Origin: Zygnema cylindricum | Lineage: Eukaryota > Streptophyta > Zygnematophyceae > Zygnematales > Zygnemataceae | Reading direction: 5' to 3' | DNA: 64,000 bases | NCBI GenBank assembly: GCA_037447655.1 | Contig: JBBHKE010001856.1 | Coordinates: 670,310-734,309 of the forward strand | In this document: positions 1 to 10,984 of the stretch, in pieces | How positions within the stretch are numbered: the stretch's first letter is position 1 | Layout of the letters: every line of letters begins with the position of its first letter | Program-made: the position numbers and the translations under genes | The notes under the pieces: model-generated | Database searches by the model: none | What the model was told of the DNA's origin: nothing | What the model saw: only the letters and a program-made list of their open reading frames with translations

Positions 1-304
1 CCTTTCCTAAAACAACCACCTATAAGGGAGAAAAAATTATAGATCTAGTACACACAGATATTTGGGGACCGGCTAAAGTGCCCTCACCGAGGGGGAAGAG
101 ATTTATGATGATTATCATTGATGATTGGTCTCGGTATTCTCGAGTGTATTTTTTGAAAAACAAGTCCGAAGCTCAGGATTGTTTTAGACAATATAAAGCA
201 TGGAGCGAAAAACTCCATGAAACTCCAATCAAGAGAGTAAGGAGTGACAATGGTGGAGAGTATACTTCTAACCTGTTTGTGGATTTTCTCAACCCTCCTG
301 AATA
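1..304 (+). pseudogene. Copia integrase core fragment (element Z)
   Basis: This is an internal scrap of a Ty1/copia pol gene. It covers the start of the integrase catalytic core, including the RFMM...DDWSRYSRVYFLK block, the KAWSEKLHETP stretch and the second catalytic aspartate in SDNGGEYTSN. It is very close to the same region of element C (about 17100-17390), so it belongs to family II. The reading frame runs off into unrelated LTR sequence at about 305 and stops there. No protease, reverse transcriptase or RNase H is attached. Orientation and position suggest it is the left remnant of the + element in which element A once landed, with a later deletion removing the rest. That link is inference. 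Confidence 0.85.
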
Positions 305-650
305 ATGCTTGTGGTCCCAGGTGAATCCCGTCCGTTGGAACAAATTCAATTGACGATGGTGCTGTCAAACCATACCATATATTTCTGGATTACCCGGTTC
401 AGATTTCGTTCGTCAGATCGTGTAAATCTAATTGTCAACTGCGTGACGCGTGTGGTTGACTGTCGCCGCCACTCCGTAAAACCTGCATACGTTCTCTTAC
501 CAACACGTGTCCTTGTAAAAGTACAATATACTCTATTGTACTTTTGCTACTGTAACAGTAATTAAGGTATATATTACAACAGACTACTTAGAAAATATTA
601 TAAAATATTTTAGCCCTATCTAGTGAAATATAGATTTCTAAATTACAACA
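305..650 (-). repeat. Element A 3' LTR, truncated
   Basis: The segment matches about 11586-11931 of the complete A LTR. It ends in ACA at 650, next to the reverse-complement polypurine tract at 651-660. The distal two thirds of the LTR are missing at the junction with the integrase scrap. It contains a perfect 12-bp inverted repeat (517-528 with 534-545). Confidence 0.88.
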
Positions 651-2147
651 CTCCTCTAAATCTTTAGACTCAGTTACTCACTTAGTCTCGTTGCATCTCT
701 ACAAAACTGTAACTTAGGAGCACGAAGAGCTTTTGTTAACATGTTAGCCACCATCTTCTCGTCCGGTAAATAACACAATTTAACGACTTTTGGAAGTATT
801 TTTTCTCTAACAAAGTGAAGTCTAACATCTATGTGTTTACTCTTAAAGTGATGGTTGGGGTTAGAGGCAATTCCAATGGTTGCTAGGTTGTCACACCAAA
901 TAGCCTAAGGACTAGTTTGCATATACCCAAGTTATTATAAAACGGAATTGACCCATAGGAGCTCTTTGAGGGTGGAAGCTGCTGCAAAATATTCTGACTC
1001 CATTGTGGATTGAGTTGTAACCTTCTGTAATTCGCTACACCACTAGCAAGTTCCATCTCTAATCTTCAAAACAAAGCCAATTGTAGATTTGGGGCTTGGC
1101 ATGTCCCCATAGCTAGCATCGCTCCATGTTTGTTTTTTTTCCTCCCCTCCTCCAAGTACAAGCTTAAGATTTCGAGTACCTACAAGATATCTCACCACCC
1201 TCGTTGGTGCTTCATAGTTTGTCTTTTTAGGATTTTGCAAACTTCTACTTAAGACTCCCATAATTGCTGAAATGTCAGGTCTCATACGATTCATAAAATA
1301 TATAAGACTTTCGACTACCTCTCTATATGGCTTTAAAGCCATAAACTCTTCCTCCCCTATCTATACACTCTCACAAACCATTATGCCTGAGTCTGAATCA
1401 ATTCCTTCCAGTTTGTGCTTGAATTCTATGGGAGTTAGAGATCCCTTAACATCTTTCATTTCTAATTTTTCCAGCATGTTACCTATTGCTTCTTTCTGAG
1501 TCAACATAATCAGTCATTTGTTTTTGTCTCTTTGTACCTATATTCCTAAGATATAGTTGGCCTCTCCGAGGTCCTTTTTCTTGAACCTAGACCTTAAAGC
1601 CGCTTTAATACGGTTTATTTAATTCATTGACTTGCTAAATAATAATTAGTAATCCACATATAGAGCAATGTATAGAATCCCATCCTCCTTTTGTAAGACA
1701 TATACAGAAAGATGTGAGCTAATTCCCTCAAAACCTAGCCCAGTCAATAACTCATCTAACCTCAAATTCCAGTGACGCGGGGCTTGTTTTAGTCCATACA
1801 AAGATTTCACCAATTTACACACTAATTCTTCCTTTCCTTTTTCAACACACATTTCGGGTTGTTTCATATAAATGGTTTTTTCTAACTCTCCGTGCAAAAG
1901 GCTATTTTAACATCCATTTGATGTATTTCCATATTCTCTAAAGCGCTAGACTTAGCAGAATTCTAACAGTGGGAAATCTGACAACTTGAGACAAGGTTTC
2001 ATCAAAGTCAATACCTTCTTTTTTATTGCACCCTTTGGCCACTAGTCTGGCCTTATACCTTTGAATGGTGTTGTTTGGGTTCAGCTTCACCTTGAATACC
2101 CTTTTGCTGCCGATGGCTTTTTTGCCTGGTTGAAGATCCACCAGCTC
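651..2147 (-). pseudogene. Element A reverse transcriptase and RNase H remnant
   Basis: Minus-strand remains of the RVT_2 reverse transcriptase (about 1500-2147) and Copia RNase H (about 660-1500). Visible pieces include [50 protein letters not shown] and ALYVDY (a degraded YVDD region). In RNase H they include SLIYFMN, WSDASYGDMPS and, further left, a conserved CYLPDE...MLTKAL tail. Several frameshifts and stops break it; for example the motif after ALYVDY ends in a stop near 1646. It sits between A's integrase (2148-3181) and its 3' LTR, as expected for the Copia order PR-IN-RT-RH. Non-functional as read. Confidence 0.85.
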
Positions 2148-3181
2148 CTATGTTTGTGCCTCTATAATAGTCTTCATTTTATCGTTTGCCGCTTCGATCC
2201 AGTGATTTCTCTCAGGTGATGAGAAGGCCTCCTTGATCGTTAGAGGCTCCTCTGTAGTTGCTGCATAGTGCTTCTGGATCTCTTTCACCGCGGAAATTTT
2301 GAGGCAAAAATCGTCGACAACCTTTATTTTTTTTGTTTTGTTTGAACCATAACTTGAGCTGGTACTGAGTGTGTAATAGTTCCTACCGCCCGAGGTGTAG
2401 CTTGTGGTGAAGCATTTTGTGAAAGCACCAGAGGAATTGAAGGAATAGGTGTCCCACTTGCCGGTGGAAAGTAGACACGCTGCGTATGGTGAAAAAGACA
2501 TATTTTTGCTTTTCTTTTGCCGGTTGATCTAGAACCTTAAAAAGGTCAACCGAATCCTGTTCATCCTTTATCTAGATATTCTTAGAGATAATCACTTTCT
2601 ATTTTTTAAATAGATAAACTCTATATCCTTTCGCATTATCATCATACCCCACGAAAATCCCAAGTAGGCCTTCAGCCTCCATTTTCCATCTATCCTGTGA
2701 AATATCTAAGATAAAACACTTGTTGCCAAAGATCTTAAAGTGACTAACATCAGGTTTTTCTCTTGTCCAAAGCTCATAAGGTGTAGTGCTAACAAATCTA
2801 GAAGCAATTATATTTTTAATATAAACAGTACAGTTAAGTGTTTCAACCTAGAATTTCAAATCTAACCCTTTATCTGCAAGCATGGACCAAGCACTCCTTT
2901 TCACTGTCCCATTTAATCTTTGAGAAAAACCATTTTGTTCAGGTGTATATTGAATTGTAAGATTATGACTCATACGTTCCTGAAAGAGAAATTCTTTGAA
3001 TTCTTTTGATGTGTATTCTCCCTTGTTGTCCGATCTTAGAGCCAATATTGGAACTCCATGAAGCTTTTCCGCCCACGCTTTTTAGTGTTTGAAGTGAGTA
3101 AACACTTCATTTTTTTGTTGCATGAAGTAAACTTTCATGTACCTCGAGTAGTCAAGGTAAATGTGACTATATAGTGGACGC
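2148..3181 (-). pseudogene. Element A integrase core, C-terminal part and linker
   Basis: Minus-strand integrase remnant cut at its upstream end by element B. Near 3060-3170 the frame reads a degraded form of the FTKVYFMKEKSEVF block, then an in-frame stop before KAW. At 2848-3045 it continues as LRSDNKGEYTSKEF (family form SDNGGEY) and QNGFSQRLNGTV (family form QNGVSERLN). The glutamate of the SER triplet is replaced by glutamine, so one of the three catalytic acids appears lost. Downstream (2148-2501) is the low-complexity linker that leads into reverse transcriptase. The upstream half of integrase resumes at 9333. Confidence 0.82.
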
Positions 3182-4179
3182 TGTTGTTTTTGAAAGCTTT
3201 GTCTTCAGTATATAGAGCAGTGAGGGAAGCCTAAGTACTTAGAATATTTTTGTGTAAATTGAAATGTAATACTTACCTTAAATAGTGTGACAGTAGAATG
3301 TTTCTCAAAGAGTATTAGTACGGTCACATTTACACGCGTCAGTTTTTAGACAGTGCTGGAAATGCGGAATGGACATGGCCACATGTCATCTATCGGACGA
3401 CTGAATTCGTCGGATCGGGCGGACGGAAATTAAACCGGACATCGGGGAACACTGATACCAGAAGACAAATATCAAACGTTGATTCGTATCAGATCAACGG
3501 CGAGAATTCTGAGGGGGACCACAAGATGACGAGGAGCTTCGTAAGCATCCCAGATATTCGTACAAGTTTACCACAACAAGTTGGAAGTATTTGAGGTTGC
3601 TGACTAAGCAAGCAACATTATGTGTACGACATCAGATTGTAAATACCTGAAGAGATTGTTTTTGTAGCGTAGCACTTTAGGAAATAGTGTTTCACTATTC
3701 ACTTTTAGGCTAGTTGGATTTAGGTTTTTGGAATTACACTAGGGTACCTTGTCGTACTATCGTACAGTACTACTATTCAGGGTACTGACATCTGATTGGC
3801 TAGTGGGGAGTAGATGCTCTCTCAGAGTATAAAGATTAGGACTTAGAAATATTTTTGTATCCAGTTTTGAGGATAAGGAAACCAAAAGGCAGTTTTTGGG
3901 AAACTTGCAGGTCCTGTATCTTATGGTCTACTGGGTCAATTTGGCTGTAACTTTGGGAGTTAACAGTATGTATGTTGAGGTTCTTATGTGCTGAGTTTTG
4001 TGTTTATTAGATATGGGAGTCAGGATCTACAGTGTGGTAAAGTTCAGTAACATTGTTAAGTGTTAGACTGGTGATTTACAGTGTTTTGTGAGGACTTCTT
4101 GAAAAGCTTCTGCTTAAGCTATGTCTACTTCTACCACTACTGCTGCAGCTCCACGTGCACCAGTTGTCATAGAACAACA
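3182..4179 (+). repeat. Element B 5' LTR
   Basis: A 998-bp LTR with TG...CA ends. It includes the gag ATG at 4121, so the first 19-20 gag codons are LTR-encoded. It carries a promoter-like block (3795-3846). The right copy is at 8337-9332. Confidence 0.92.
3795..3846 (+). promoter_or_regulatory. Element B LTR core promoter candidate
   Basis: An inverted CCAAT box (ATTGG, 3795-3799) is followed by TATAAA (3828-3833) and the nonamer AGGACTTAG (3838-3846). The nonamer recurs in LTRs of all three families here, usually just downstream of an AT-rich box. The start site is inferred, not shown. Confidence 0.6.
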
Positions 4180-5866
4180 GGTTATGGGCGTGTCTTCAAG
4201 AATTCCTATTTTTAACGGTCACAAGTATGCTTACTGGGCGGATATGGTTGAGTCACATTTTGAAAATGCAGGTCTGCTGGACATTCTGGATGGATCACTT
4301 GATGAAGCTAATCCAACATGGGCGAGGAAGAATTCACAGGCTGGAAATACTCTCAAACTCTGCCTTTCGGAAAACATGTTCATGATAAGGATCAAAATGA
4401 AAAAGGCGATTGACATATGGAAGTCTCTCAAGACTTCTTATGAGAAAGCGAATGTTCAGGAAGAACTCCTGTTGGCTGGAAAAATATGGGACTACAAATA
4501 CTCGGGGGGAATAATGGCCGAGTATACCGACAATTTCAGAGCTCTCATTGATGCTCATGCTTGTGCTGGAGGATCTTTTCCTGAGTTCCAGCAAGCTGCA
4601 CTGATAATTAGAGGTCTTCCTAGTAGCATGAAAGATGCATCTGCTGAATTGAAAAAGAATGATAAGTCTAGCTGGACTCTTCAATTAGCTATTAATATTA
4701 TACTTGAAGAAGAGTCTACGTCGTAAATGCTTAGTGGTGAAAAGGGCGTAGAAGCATTCAACACTGACTTCGACAGGAAAGGACAGTTTAACCAGGGAAG
4801 AAATCAATTTAATCAACAAAGGAATCAGTTTAATCAAAATCAGGGTCAGTTTAAACAGTTTAATCAAGGTAAGAATAGACAGTCTTTCACTGCGTGTTTT
4901 TACTGTTCAGAAAGAGGTCATGGTTATAGGTACTGTCCTAAACTCAAGAAGGCAAATGAGACAGGATTATATAGGCCAGGATGGCAACAAAACAATTTTA
5001 ACCAAAGCTTTTCCGGTCAGCAGTTACAGAACAACTCCTTATTTTCATCATCTGTCACTGAGGAGGATGAGTCCTTGAGCTTCATTGAGCAGGAAGATTC
5101 GGAGCTGTTTGCAATGGCGGCGGCAATGGAAGGCTCCAAGGACACAGGATGGATAATGGACACAGGGGCATCAGCACATATGTGCTGGAACAAGTTACTT
5201 TTCACCAATCTGAAGTCAACACCTGCAAGAAATATTTACTATGCTTGTGGAATGAGTGTGCAGACATTTGCACAGGGTGATGTCTCATTGCTGGTAGATG
5301 TAGGAGGAAAACCAGTAGAAAGGACACTTCATAATGTTCTATTTGTTCCAGACTTCAAAAAGAACCTTTTTTCTACGTCTTTGGTTGAGAGTAAAGGTTT
5401 TGAGGTCTCCCTTAAAGGAGGTAGGCAGGTTGTGAGCAAGCTAGGCAAAATAGCAGTCACAGGAACTAGAGATGCAAGCAAAATGTACCGTATGGATATG
5501 GCTGATTCTAAAGAAAATGATGTTCTCTATTCTGGTGTACAATCTGAGAATGAATTATGGCATAAAAGACTAGGCCATGTCAACTATGATAGCTTAACAA
5601 AAATGGTCAAAGCTGGTAAAATAGAAGGTGTTTCACTAACAAATGAGCCAGTAAAAACATGTGATGGTTGCTCTTTAGGAAAGATTCATAAGTTGCCTTT
5701 TCCCCAGCAATCAGATCAAAGACCAACAAAAGTTTTACAACTTATTCATTCGGATGTTTTGGGACCAGCACAGGTGCCATCTGCTGGGGGGGTTCGTTTC
5801 ATGGTTGCTTTTACAGACGATTTTTTCTCGGTTCACAAAAGTCTACTTCATGAAGGAAAAGAGTGA
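4121..5866 (+). pseudogene. Element B gag, protease and integrase N-terminus
   Basis: Gag-Pol N-terminal part. The frame opens at ATG 4121 inside the LTR, crosses the PBS at 4180 and encodes a Copia Gag core (SSRIPIFNG...YAYW...IWKSLK). An in-frame TAA (4724-4726) then interrupts it. In the same frame follow an Asn/Gln-rich repeat (FNQ units), a CCHC knuckle (CFYCSERGHGYRYC), the protease motif WIMDTGASAHM and the integrase HHCC zinc site (WHKRLGHV ... CDGCSLGKIHKLPFP), up to the first catalytic Asp in IHSDVLGP. Near 5820 one extra T in a poly-T run shifts the frame, which ends at 5866. Single-ORF Gag-Pol is normal for Copia; the stop and frameshift are damage. Confidence 0.9.
4180..4194 (+). 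promoter_or_regulatory. Element B primer-binding site (half tRNA-iMet type)
   Basis: GGTTATGGGC directly follows the LTR end. It is complementary to the anticodon arm (around CAU) of initiator tRNA-Met. Ten of the 15 bases seen in the best copy are kept. The ATG inside it is in frame with gag. Confidence 0.75.
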
Positions 5867-6671
5867 AGTGTTCGGCAACTTCAAACATTACAAGGCTTGG
5901 GTGGAGAAACTGCATGGAGTTTCGATTCTGGAACTGAGATCGCATAATGGAGGAGAATATATGTCAAAGGAATTTGAAAACTTCCTGTTAAATGAAGGGA
6001 TTAGTCGTCAGCTAACAGTTCCCTTTACTCCACAACAAAATGGTGTTTCTGAGAGATTAAACAGGCCAATTACAGAATGTGTTAGATCTATGCTAGCTGA
6101 AAAGAATATAGATTTGAAATTATGGGCTAAGGCCGCAAATTGTGCAGTCTATATCAAAAATAGGATTGCATCTCGTTCAGTCACTACTACACATTTTGAA
6201 CTATAGACAGGTAGGAAACCAGACGTAAGTCATTTCAGGGTATTTGGCAGTAAATGCTTTATTCTAAACACAACCCCAAATACATGGAAAATGGAACCAA
6301 AAGGTCTACTAGGTATTCTTATGGGGTATGATGATCATTCAAAGGGTTATAGAGTTTATGTCTTAGAAAAGCAGAAGATAGTAGTGTCCAGGAACATTAT
6401 TATAAAAGATGAGTCAGAATCAGCAGATATTTTTTCTATGACAGAAGCTCAAGTTGGCGAAAAATCTCAGAACTATATTATTTTTGACACACAGAAAACA
6501 ATATTTTACCAACCTGTTCAGCAACCTTTTGTAGATCCGATCATTTCGGGAACTCAAGTTCCCCTTCAACAACAAATGGAGCAAGGAGAACAGTTACAGG
6601 ATCACTCACAGCTAGCTGCAAGAAAGCAAAGAAACGCAAGACTTCCATCGGTCTCCGCCTCAGAATTTTGA
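5754..6671 (+). pseudogene. Element B integrase core and C-terminal region
   Basis: Integrase continues after a frameshift: FSRFTKVYFMKEKSEVF, KAWVEKLHGV, then LRSHNGGEYMSK. The usual motif is SDNGGEY, so the second catalytic aspartate is His here. QQNGVSERLNR keeps the catalytic glutamate. An in-frame TAG (6204-6206) replaces what is probably a Trp codon. The same frame then carries the GRKPDVSHFRVFG block, the C-terminal GYDDHSKGYRVY motif and a Gln-rich linker. The frame breaks again near 6660, where the A-S-E-F-(E)-G block marks the approach to reverse transcriptase. Inactive as read. Confidence 0.88.
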
Positions 6672-8313
6672 GGGGGAAAGAGAACAAGCAGCCGCCTCCA
6701 ATCAAGTTCCCACTTTGCCTATTCTGCTAACCCGAAAAACCTCAGACCATCCGGGAGGCTTTCTCTTCAACAGAAAGAACTCACTGGATTGAAGCAGCAA
6801 ACGATGAAATGAAGTCTATAATGGAAGCCCAAACGTGGGAGCTGGTTGATCTACCTCCGGACCAAAAAGCCATCTGAAGTAAATGGGTGTTTAAAGTAAA
6901 ATTAAATCTAGATGGTACGATTGAACGGTACAAGGCCAGACTTGTGGCCAAAGGTTATAATCAAAAGAGGGAATCGACTTTGAGGAAACTTTCTCTCCAG
7001 TGGTAAGGTTTCCAACTGTCAGAATCTTACTCACTTTAGCTGCTATTGAAAACATGGAAGTCCATCAGATGGACGTTAAGACAGCTTTCCTTCATGGAGA
7101 GCTGGAAGAAACTATTTATATGCAGCAACCAGAAATGTATGTAGAAAAAGGAAAAGAAAATCTAGTATGTAAACTAATGTAATCCTTGTATGGGCTTAAA
7201 CAGGCCCCCAGACAGTGGAACCTAAAGTTAGATGAGTTCCTCACCAAACTAGGTTTCAAAAGAATCAGTTTAGACCATTCTGTCTATGTTTTACAAGGGG
7301 AGGATGGAATACTGTATATTGTTGTTTATCTAGATGATTTGCTTCTTATCAGCAAATCCATGGATGAAATAAATAGGATCAAGAGAGCACTGAAATCAAG
7401 GTTTGAGATGAAAGACCTCGGTGAGGCCAAATACATTTTAGGAATACAAGTAGAGAGAGATAGAAGTAAGAGGCACATCATGTTAACTCAAAAGGAGGCT
7501 ATAAGTTCCATGCTTGAAAAGTTTGATATGAAAGAGGTTAAAGGATGTGTCACACCTATGGAATACAGACAGAAATTAGAGGGAGTTGACTCTGAGTCAG
7601 GCATTCTAGTTGATGAGATGCAAGAGTCAAGGGAGGAGGAGTTCATGGCCTCAAAACCATATAGGCAGGTAGTTGGATCTCTTATCTATTTTATGAACTG
7701 TACTAGGCAGGATGTGGCAGCAGCGGTTGGAGCTTTGAGTAGGAGTCTTCAAAACCCAAAAAGGGCAGATTGGGAAGCCGCAAAAAGAGTCCTGAGGTAC
7801 TTAGCAGGAACTCGGAATCTGAAACTTGTCCTCGAGGGAGAAGAAGTCAAGCTGAAAACTTGGAGTGATGCGAGTTATGGAGACATGCCCAGCAGGAAAT
7901 CCACCACTGGATTTGTTCTACAAATTGGAAATGGTACCTGCTGCTGGAGCAGCAAACTTCAGAAGGTCACTGCCCAGTCAACTATGGAATCTCAATATAT
8001 GGCAGCAAGTTCTGCCCTCAAGGAACTCCTGTGGGTAAAAGCACTTTTGCACGAATTGGGACATATGCAAACTGGTCCTCAAGTCATCTGGTGCGACAAC
8101 CAGGCAGCAATTGCCATAGCCTCTAACCCCATCCATCACTTTAAGAGCAAACATATGGATATCAGACTGCATTTTGTCCGTGAAAATGTGCTTGCAAAGG
8201 TCATTAAAATGTGCTATTTGCCGGATGAAAACATGGTTGCAGATATGCTAACTAAAGCTCTTCCTGCACCTAAATTACAATTTTGCAGAAAGGCTATTGG
8301 TCTAATTGAGTAA
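6672..8313 (+). pseudogene. Element B reverse transcriptase and RNase H
   Basis: RVT_2 reverse transcriptase begins near 6810 (MKSIMEAQTWELVDLPP...[24 protein letters not shown]), with an in-frame stop where the family has IGCKW and a frameshift near 6965. From 7000 the frame runs [31 protein letters not shown], a TAA at 7180-7182, then YGLKQAPRQWN and VVYLDDLLLISKS (YLDD active site). The RNase H part keeps WSDASYGDMPS, CDNQAAIAIASNP and HMDIRLHF, but the usual EAEYMA is ESQYMA, so a catalytic Glu is probably replaced by Gln. It ends at TAA 8311-8313, 24 bp before the 3' LTR. Confidence 0.9.
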
Positions 8314-8317
8314 CTGA

Positions 8318-8358
8318 GACTAAAGCTTTAGGGGAGTGTTGTTTTTGAAAGCTTTGTC
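8318..8358 (+). promoter_or_regulatory. Element B polypurine tract within an inverted repeat
   Basis: The purine tract AGGGGAG (8330-8336) abuts the 3' LTR. AAAGCTTT at 8322-8329 (internal) and 8348-8355 (LTR) can pair. GAC (8318-8320) and GTC (8356-8358) extend the stem past a one-base bulge. Confidence 0.7.
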
Positions 8359-9332
8359 TTCAGTATATATAGCTGTGAGGGAAGCCTAAGTACTTAGAAT
8401 ATTTTTGTGTAAATTGAAATGTAATACTTACCTTAAATAGTGTGACAGTAGAATGTTTCTCAAAGAGTATTAGTACGGTCACATTTACACGCGTCAGTTT
8501 TTAGACAGTGCTGGAAATGCGGAATGGACATGGCCACATGTCATCTATCGGACGACTGAATTCGTCGGATCGGGCGGACGGAAATTAAACCGGACATCGG
8601 GGAATACTGATACCAGAAGACAAATATCAAACGTTGATTCGTATCAGATCAACGGCGAGAATTCTGAGGGGGACCACAAGATGACGAGGAGCTTCGTAAG
8701 CATCCCAGATATTCGTACAAGTTTACCACAACAAGTTGGAAGTATTTGAGGTTGCTGACTAAGCAAGCAACATTATGTGTACGCATCAGATTGTAAATAC
8801 CTGAAGAGTTTGTTTTTGTAGCGTAGCACTTTAGGAAATAGTGTTTCACTATTCACTTTTAGGCTAGTTGAATTTAGGTTTTTGGAATTACACTAGGGTA
8901 CCTTGTCGTACTATCGTACAGTACTACTATTCAGGGTACTGACATCTGATTGGCTAGTGGGGAGTAGATGCTCTCTCAGAGTATAAAGATTAGGACTTAG
9001 AAATATTTTTGTATCCAGTTTTGAGGTAAGAAAACCAAAAGGTAGTTTTTGGGAAACTTGCAGGTCCTGTATCTTATGGTCTACTGGGTCAATTTGGCTG
9101 TAACTTTGGGAGTTAACAGTATGTATGTTGAGGTTCTTATGTGCTGAGTTTTGTGTTTATTAGATTTGGGAGTCAGGATCTACAGTGTGGTAAAGTTCAG
9201 TAACATTGTTAAGTGTTAGACTGGTGATTTACAGTGTTTTGTCAGGACTTCTTGAAAAGCTTTTGCTTAAGCTATGTCTACTTCTACCACTACTGCTGCA
9301 GCTCCACCTGCACCAGTTGTCATAGAACAACA
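8337..9332 (+). repeat. Element B 3' LTR
   Basis: A 996-bp copy of 3182-4179, from TGTTGTTTTTG to GAACAACA. Like the left copy it contains the first gag codons (ATG near 9274), which is why a short gag-like frame appears here although no second gag gene follows. Confidence 0.92.
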
Positions 9333-10984
9333 GACACCTCCAGCCGAAGCCACTTGTGAACGACCGAGAACATCAAATTGTATTAACAGTAGAACTTTTT
9401 CCAATTTATGGTATGTTTCTTGTAGAAATGGCAATCTGTGGATCTGGCAAAGTGAACAGCCATCACATGATTTTATAAGATGAGAGGTGAGAGAAACTCC
9501 ATCAACTTTTCCCGAATTCACCATTTTCCTTAGACTATTATAATTCATGTGTCTTTATCTCTTATGCCACAACTCATTATGAGATTGGACACTTGAGTAG
9601 AGAACATCATTTTCCTTATATTCAGCCATGTCCATCCGGTTCATTTTGCTAGCTTCTCTAGTTCCTATTGTTGCTTCTTTTCTTTTCTTGCTAACAACCT
9701 TTCTACCTCCTTTCAGAATGACTTCAAAGCCTTTGCTTTCCACTAATGATGTAGAGAAAAAATTATTTTTAAAGTTTGGAACATACAAAACATTGTGAAG
9801 AGTTCTCTCTACCGACTTCCCCCCCACATCTACCATTAAAGATACATCACTCAGAGCTGAGGTTTGAACACTCATCCCACAAGCATAGTATATACTCTTT
9901 AGAGGCGTTTGATGCAAATTTGTAAAAGCCGCCTTGTTCTAGCACATGTGGGCCGATGTTCCCGTGTCCATGATCCATCCTGCAACCTTGGAACCTTCCA
10001 TTGCTGCCGCCATAGCAAATAACTCCGCTTCCTCTTGCTCATTGAAGCTCAAAGACTCATATGCATTAGTTGCAAAAGCTGAAAAGAGGGCATTTCCACG
10101 AGGAGGATTTCAAGAAAAACTTCTGTGATATTAGCTTTGTTGCCAACCCGGCATGTATAAACCTCTCTCATTAGCATTTTTCAGCTTAAGACAATACCTG
10201 TATCCATGACCCTTCTCAGAACAATAGAATGAAGCAGTAGATGATTGTCTATTTGGCCTCTGATTAAACTGATTCTGATTCTGGTAAAATTGATTCCTAT
10301 TCTCATTAAACTTAGCTCTTTTGTCAAAGTCTGTTGCAAAAGCTTCAACCTTTACTTCTCCTTAAAGGAGTTTAGTATTAGACTCTTCCTCCAATATAAG
10401 ATTATATGCTAATTTAAACGACCAACTAGCTTTATCATGACTCTTTAACTGAGCATACACACCTTTTATGCTACTACGAAGTCCTGTAATAAGCAAAGCT
10501 GCCTGCTGAAACTTAGGAAATGACCCCCTAGCAGAAGAGTGTACATCAATAAGTGCACGAAATTCGTCACATTACTTGACCAAAGTTCCCCCTGAGTATT
10601 TGTACCCCCAAATTTTTCCAGCCACCAAGAGCTCCTCTTGGCCATTCGCTTTCTCAAAAGCGGATTCAGTGATGTCCAAATCTCCTTCGGCTTCTTTATT
10701 TTTAGGCAAGACATGACCAATTTTTTTGAAATACAAAGAATTAGATTGTTCCTTAGTATTGAATTCTTTTTCGCCCAACTTGGTTTTGTTTCATCAAGAG
10801 AGCCATCGAAGACCCCCAATAAGTCAGCAGTTTGAAACAAAGATTTAACCATCGTCGCCCAATACGCATAATTTTGGCCATTGAAGATAGGAATTCTTGA
10901 CGAAAGGCCCATAACCTGTTGTTCTACAACCACCGCTGCAACAAAATGACCAGCAGTATTAGTGGAAGTTGAAACGGAAAACAA
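9333..10984 (-). pseudogene. Element A gag, protease and integrase N-terminus
   Basis: Read on the minus strand from ATG 10984, which lies inside A's 5' LTR. Gag reads VVVEQQVMGLSSRIPIFNG and YAYWATMV, then decays through frameshifts. A CCHC knuckle remains near 10190-10240 (FYCSEKGHGYRYC) but its first Cys is Ser. The protease region is near 9950 (VAGWIMDTGTSAHM-like). The pre-integrase part is at 9555-9917 (SIYYACGMSVQT...NELWHKR). The integrase zinc site CDGCSLCQIHRLPFP is at 9267-9548, with one Gly changed to Cys. The frame ends in ASAGGV at the junction with element B. The rest of this integrase lies at 2148-3181. Confidence 0.86.
10902..10916 (-). promoter_or_regulatory. Element A primer-binding site
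   Basis: On the minus strand GGTTATGGGCC directly follows the LTR end ACAACA. Eleven bases match the anticodon-arm complement of initiator tRNA-Met. The ATG is in the gag frame (QVMGL). Confidence 0.75.

Larger units (their letters stand above)
3182..9332 (+). mobile_element. Element B: family I Copia, near full length
   Basis: A 6.15-kb plus-strand Copia element with both LTRs (3182-4179 and 8337-9332), PBS, gag-pol and polypurine tract, inserted in the integrase of element A. The flanking five bases are GACGC (3177-3181) and GACAC (9333-9337), a target duplication with one difference. LTRs start TGTTG and end ACAACA. By eye they differ at only about a dozen positions. The coding region nevertheless has several in-frame stops and at least three frameshifts, so B is non-autonomous as read. 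Confidence 0.92.

Noticed and set aside
9274-9332. A second gag gene start after element B's 3' LTR (tandem element)
   Set aside because: The LTR itself contains the first gag codons up to GAACAACA. The sequence after 9332 is element A, so no second element begins here.
3182-9332. Envelope-like third gene in the Copia elements
   Set aside because: RNase H ends within about 30 bp of the polypurine tract in B, C, D and H, leaving no room for an extra gene.
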